From contig JAIWOS010000206.1 in NCBI GenBank assembly GCA_020217265.1, positions 1-6,780 of the forward strand: DNA of 6,780 nt. Reading direction: 5' to 3'. The translations under genes and the position numbers were made by a program. Source of the stretch: Thiobacillus sp. GTDB lineage: Bacteria; Pseudomonadota; Gammaproteobacteria; Burkholderiales; Thiobacillaceae. Below are positions 1 to 6,780 of this stretch, piece after piece. How positions within the stretch are numbered: the first letter of the stretch is position 1; each line of letters begins with the position of its first letter. Under the pieces are notes generated by a model. That model saw only the letters and a list, made by a program, of their open reading frames with translations, did no database searches and was not told where the DNA came from.

Positions 1-72
1 CCAGCAGGATTTTCCTGTCAAGGTCGCCAGCCGGGGCGGGCAACGCCCCGTAACTGAGAAGGAGGTAAGACC
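1..72 (+). promoter_or_regulatory. 3' part of the rplJ mRNA leader, probable L10 autoregulatory leader (partial)
   Basis: This non-coding stretch precedes rplJ and is cut at the window start. It contains a strong hairpin: CGGGGCG (32-38) pairs with CGCCCCG (44-50) around the loop GGCAA. A weaker stem, CAGGA (5-9) with TCCTG (13-17), lies upstream. In many bacteria the L10-(L7/L12) complex binds a structured leader just upstream of rplJ and represses translation when stalk protein is in excess. The position fits that role, but the kink-turn and main binding site would lie upstream of the window, so the assignment rests on position plus visible structure. No promoter is seen here. Confidence 0.45.
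59..66 (+). promoter_or_regulatory. Strong ribosome binding site of rplJ
   Basis: AAGGAGGT is complementary to the 3' end of 16S rRNA over eight bases. The GGAGG core ends 7 nt before the TTG at 73, which is ideal spacing. It decides the start: no in-frame ATG exists until codon 38, which would remove the conserved N-terminus of L10. Confidence 0.85.
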
Positions 73-594
73 TTGAGTCTGAATCTTGAAGAAAAGAAAG
101 CCGTCGTTGCCGAGGTGTCCGCGCAGGTTGCGGGCGCCCAGACGGTTGTCGTCGCGGAGTATCGCGGCATTACCGTGGAGAACATGACCCAGTTGCGCGC
201 GAAGGCGCGCAAGGAAGGCGTCTATCTGCGCGTGTTGAAAAACACGCTGGTGCGTCGCGCGATTGCGGACACGCCGTTCGCGGGCATTTCCGACCAGCTG
301 GTCGGGCCGCTCGCCTACGGAATTTCCAAGGATCCCGTCGCCGCCGCCAAGGTGATGCACGAGTTTGCCAAGGGTAACGACAAGTTCGTGATCAAGGCCG
401 GTGCCATGCCCAATTTCGTCATGTCCGCCAAGGACGTGGGGAATCTGGCCAGCATGCCCAGCCGCGAAGAACTGCTCGCCAAGCTCCTGGGCACCATGCA
501 GGCGCCGGTCGCGCAATTTGTTCGCACCCTCAACGAGGTGCCGACCAAGTTCGTGCGCGGTCTTGCTGCGGTGAGAGACAAGCAGGCGGCTTGA
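73..594 (+). CDS. rplJ: 50S ribosomal protein L10 (uL10)
   Basis: L10 is the base of the ribosomal stalk. Its N-terminal domain binds 23S rRNA beside L11, and its C-terminal helix carries L7/L12 dimers, which recruit the translation GTPases. The product is 173 residues, close to the family length (165 in E. coli). Family signatures are visible: the start [22 protein letters not shown] (31-38), [15 protein letters not shown] (49-63) and VGPL (77-80). The C-terminal part, about 128-173, has the expected amphipathic character ([11 protein letters not shown], then [22 protein letters not shown]) and is the presumed L7/L12-binding helix. The start is TTG, supported by the Shine-Dalgarno at 59-66 and by alignment from memory to E. 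coli L10, which begins ALNLQDKQAIVAEV. rplL follows after 64 nt, the usual pairing. Expression is probably limited by L10 feedback on the leader. Confidence 0.97.
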   Translation: MSLNLEEKKAVVAEVSAQVAGAQTVVVAEYRGITVENMTQLRAKARKEGVYLRVLKNTLVRRAIADTPFAGISDQLVGPLAYGISKDPVAAAKVMHEFAKGNDKFVIKAGAMPNFVMSAKDVGNLASMPSREELLAKLLGTMQAPVAQFVRTLNEVPTKFVRGLAAVRDKQAA

Positions 595-658
595 GCTGTC
601 TGACGACAATCGATTCAACGATTTTTAATCTGAAGCACATTTGACAGGAGTAATACAC
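595..658 (+). promoter_or_regulatory. A/T-rich rplJ-rplL spacer with the rplL ribosome binding site
   Basis: The 64-nt gap ends in AGGAG (646-650), 8 nt before the ATG of rplL. By my count 39 of the 60 bases at 601-660 are A or T, against GC-rich genes on both sides. Only a weak stem is visible: AATCG (608-612) with CGATT (619-623), followed by TTT, too weak to call a terminator. A mostly unstructured A/U-rich leader with a good Shine-Dalgarno should favour efficient initiation, consistent with the need for several L7/L12 per L10. That functional link is inference. Confidence 0.6.
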
Positions 659-1042
659 ATGGCTGTTGCAAAAGCTGACATTCTGGACGCCATCGCCAAC
701 ATGACCGTCCTCGAGCTCTCCGAGCTCATCAAGGAAATGGAAGAGAAGTTCGGCGTTTCCGCCGCTGCCGCCGCGGTTGCCGTGGCCGCGCCGGCTGCTG
801 GCGGCGGTGCCGCTGCCGCTGCCGAAGAGCAGACCGAGTTCACCGTGGTTCTGGCCGCTGCGGGTGAAAAGAAAGTGGAAGTCATCAAGGTCGTGCGTGC
901 GGCCACCGGCCTGGGCCTGAAGGAAGCCAAGGACCTGGTCGACGGCGCGCCGAAGCCTGTGAAGGAAGGCATCGCCAAGGCCGACGCCGAAGCGCTGAAG
1001 AAGCAGCTGGAAGAAGCGGGCGCCAAGGTCGAAATCAAGTAA
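659..1042 (+). CDS. rplL: 50S ribosomal protein L7/L12 (bL12)
   Basis: L7/L12 is the multicopy, flexible stalk protein that contacts EF-Tu, EF-G, IF2 and release factors on the ribosome. The product is 127 residues (121 codons in E. coli). Three parts are visible. The N-terminal dimerisation and L10-binding domain is about 1-33 ([27 protein letters not shown]). The alanine/glycine-rich hinge is about 34-57. The globular C-terminal domain is about 58-127, with [26 protein letters not shown] and the end [11 protein letters not shown]. The conserved surface that contacts GTPases lies in [15 protein letters not shown]. The ATG at 659 is chosen over an in-frame TTG at 641 because it follows AGGAG (646-650) at 8 nt and gives the normal N-terminus. 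The longer hinge accounts for most of the extra length. It is cotranscribed with rplJ. Confidence 0.98.
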   Translation: MAVAKADILDAIANMTVLELSELIKEMEEKFGVSAAAAAVAVAAPAAGGGAAAAAEEQTEFTVVLAAAGEKKVEVIKVVRAATGLGLKEAKDLVDGAPKPVKEGIAKADAEALKKQLEEAGAKVEIK

Positions 1043-1053
1043 GTCATCGGTTG

Positions 1054-1069
1054 CCAGGGTGGCGCCTGG
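1054..1069 (+). promoter_or_regulatory. Small inverted repeat downstream of rplL
   Basis: CCAGG (1054-1058) pairs with CCTGG (1065-1069) around a 6-nt loop, 11 nt after the rplL stop codon. No T-run follows, so it is not an intrinsic terminator. It may be a simple 3'-end stabilising or processing structure, or chance. Confidence 0.25.
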
Positions 1070-1111
1070 ATGGGCCATCCGTTCCGACAGACAGATTGAG
1101 TTCGATTTACC

Positions 1112-1131
1112 GTCGCGGGGCAACCCGCGGC
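1112..1131 (+). promoter_or_regulatory. GC-rich hairpin with a GCAA tetraloop in the rplL-rpoB spacer
   Basis: CGCGGG (1114-1119) and CCCGCG (1124-1129) form six perfect GC pairs closed by GCAA (1120-1123), a GNRA-type tetraloop known for stability. A G-U pair (1113/1130) and a G-C pair (1112/1131) can extend it. Its 3' foot shares bases 1129-1131 with the foot of the larger hairpin downstream, so the two either stack or compete. No T-run follows directly. Its role is unknown. Confidence 0.55.
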
Positions 1132-1197
1132 ACACGCAAGCAGCAAATACCCGGAACCCGGAATCGGCTTCCGGGTCGTTTGCTTTTTGCGTGTGCC
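1129..1197 (+). terminator. Long rplL-rpoB hairpin: probable transcription attenuator and/or RNase III processing site
   Basis: The inner stem ACCCGGAA (1156-1163) pairs perfectly with TTCCGGGT (1169-1176) around TCGGC. A T-rich stretch follows, with 8 T in 1179-1188 interrupted by GC, giving the shape of an imperfect intrinsic terminator. The flanks are also complementary: 1129-1147 pairs with 1179-1197 at 17 of 19 positions, plus one G-U pair and one C/U mismatch. The whole unit is therefore a 69-nt imperfect hairpin that buries the T-rich run in its 3' arm. E. coli is known to have both a partial terminator and an RNase III site in the same gap, which lower rpoBC output relative to the ribosomal genes. 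By position the same role is inferred here. Since rpoB has no obvious promoter of its own, termination must be partial. Confidence 0.65.
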
Positions 1198-1258
1198 CCA
1201 TCACATCGCCCGGCCGCAACCCGCGTGTCCGTTGGCCCCTGATCGTCGAGGAGAATCC
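1198..1258 (+). promoter_or_regulatory. rpoB 5' leader with ribosome binding site
   Basis: This is the short leader between the large hairpin and rpoB. GAGGAG (1248-1253) lies 5 nt before the ATG at 1259 and fixes that start. An upstream in-frame ATG at 1187 would add 24 residues that do not resemble RpoB and would lie in the hairpin arm. I see no convincing -35/-10 pair in the 216-nt gap. Confidence 0.7.

Positions 1259-6780
<5,522 letters not shown>

Noticed and set aside
608..626. Possible terminator between rplJ and rplL
   Set aside because: The stem has only five pairs, mostly A-T, with a 6-nt loop. It is too weak to stop transcription, and rplL must be cotranscribed with rplJ.
641..658. 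TTGACA (641-646) as a -35 promoter box, and the TTG there as an upstream rplL start
   Set aside because: No -10-like hexamer sits about 17 bp downstream, where rplL is already coding. The TTG is upstream of and overlaps the Shine-Dalgarno AGGAG that serves the ATG at 659.
758..832. Low-complexity GCC/GCT-rich stretch as a repeat element
   Set aside because: It encodes the normal alanine-rich hinge of L7/L12, which is low-complexity in the whole family.
1187..1258. 24-codon N-terminal extension of rpoB from an upstream ATG
   Set aside because: The extension is unlike RpoB, its start lies in the 3' arm of the hairpin, and the ATG at 1259 has GAGGAG at 5 nt and the standard N-terminus [15 protein letters not shown].

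Overview
The window holds the end of a ribosomal-protein/RNA-polymerase operon with the layout rplJ - rplL - rpoB - rpoC, all on the + strand. It is GC-rich, with strong G/C preference at third codon positions. The proteins match the proteobacterial versions along their whole length. Details such as the rifampicin-region stretch [17 protein letters not shown], the L10 start [19 protein letters not shown] and an RpoB of 1359 residues resemble betaproteobacteria. The genus cannot be fixed by eye; a Nitrosomonadales- or Rhodocyclales-like organism is a guess.

Layout. Positions 1-72 are the 3' end of the rplJ mRNA leader, including a strong GC hairpin and a near-perfect Shine-Dalgarno sequence in front of a TTG start. 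rplJ (ribosomal protein L10) spans 73-594. A 64-nt, strikingly A/T-rich spacer leads to rplL (L7/L12, 659-1042). A 216-nt non-coding spacer (1043-1258) contains a series of inverted repeats. The largest is a long two-part hairpin with a T-rich 3' arm (1129-1197), placed where E. coli has its rplL-rpoB attenuator and RNase III processing site. rpoB (beta subunit, 1259-5338) is complete. After 21 nt comes rpoC (beta' subunit, from 5360), cut by the window edge just after the catalytic NADFDGD motif.

How the parts work together. L10 and L7/L12 form the ribosomal stalk that recruits translation GTPases, and L7/L12 is needed in several copies per L10. Beta and beta' form the catalytic core of RNA polymerase and are needed in smaller amounts than the stalk proteins. 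The non-coding signals fit these needs: a structured leader before rplJ where L10 feedback normally acts, an A/T-rich ribosome-loading region before rplL, and an attenuator- or processing-like hairpin between the ribosomal and polymerase genes.

I found no mobile element, CRISPR array, tRNA, rRNA or unknown gene, and nothing supporting a novel system. The points worth a second look are the regulatory RNA structures in the three gaps. Very long open frames on the - strand are shadows of the conserved + strand genes.
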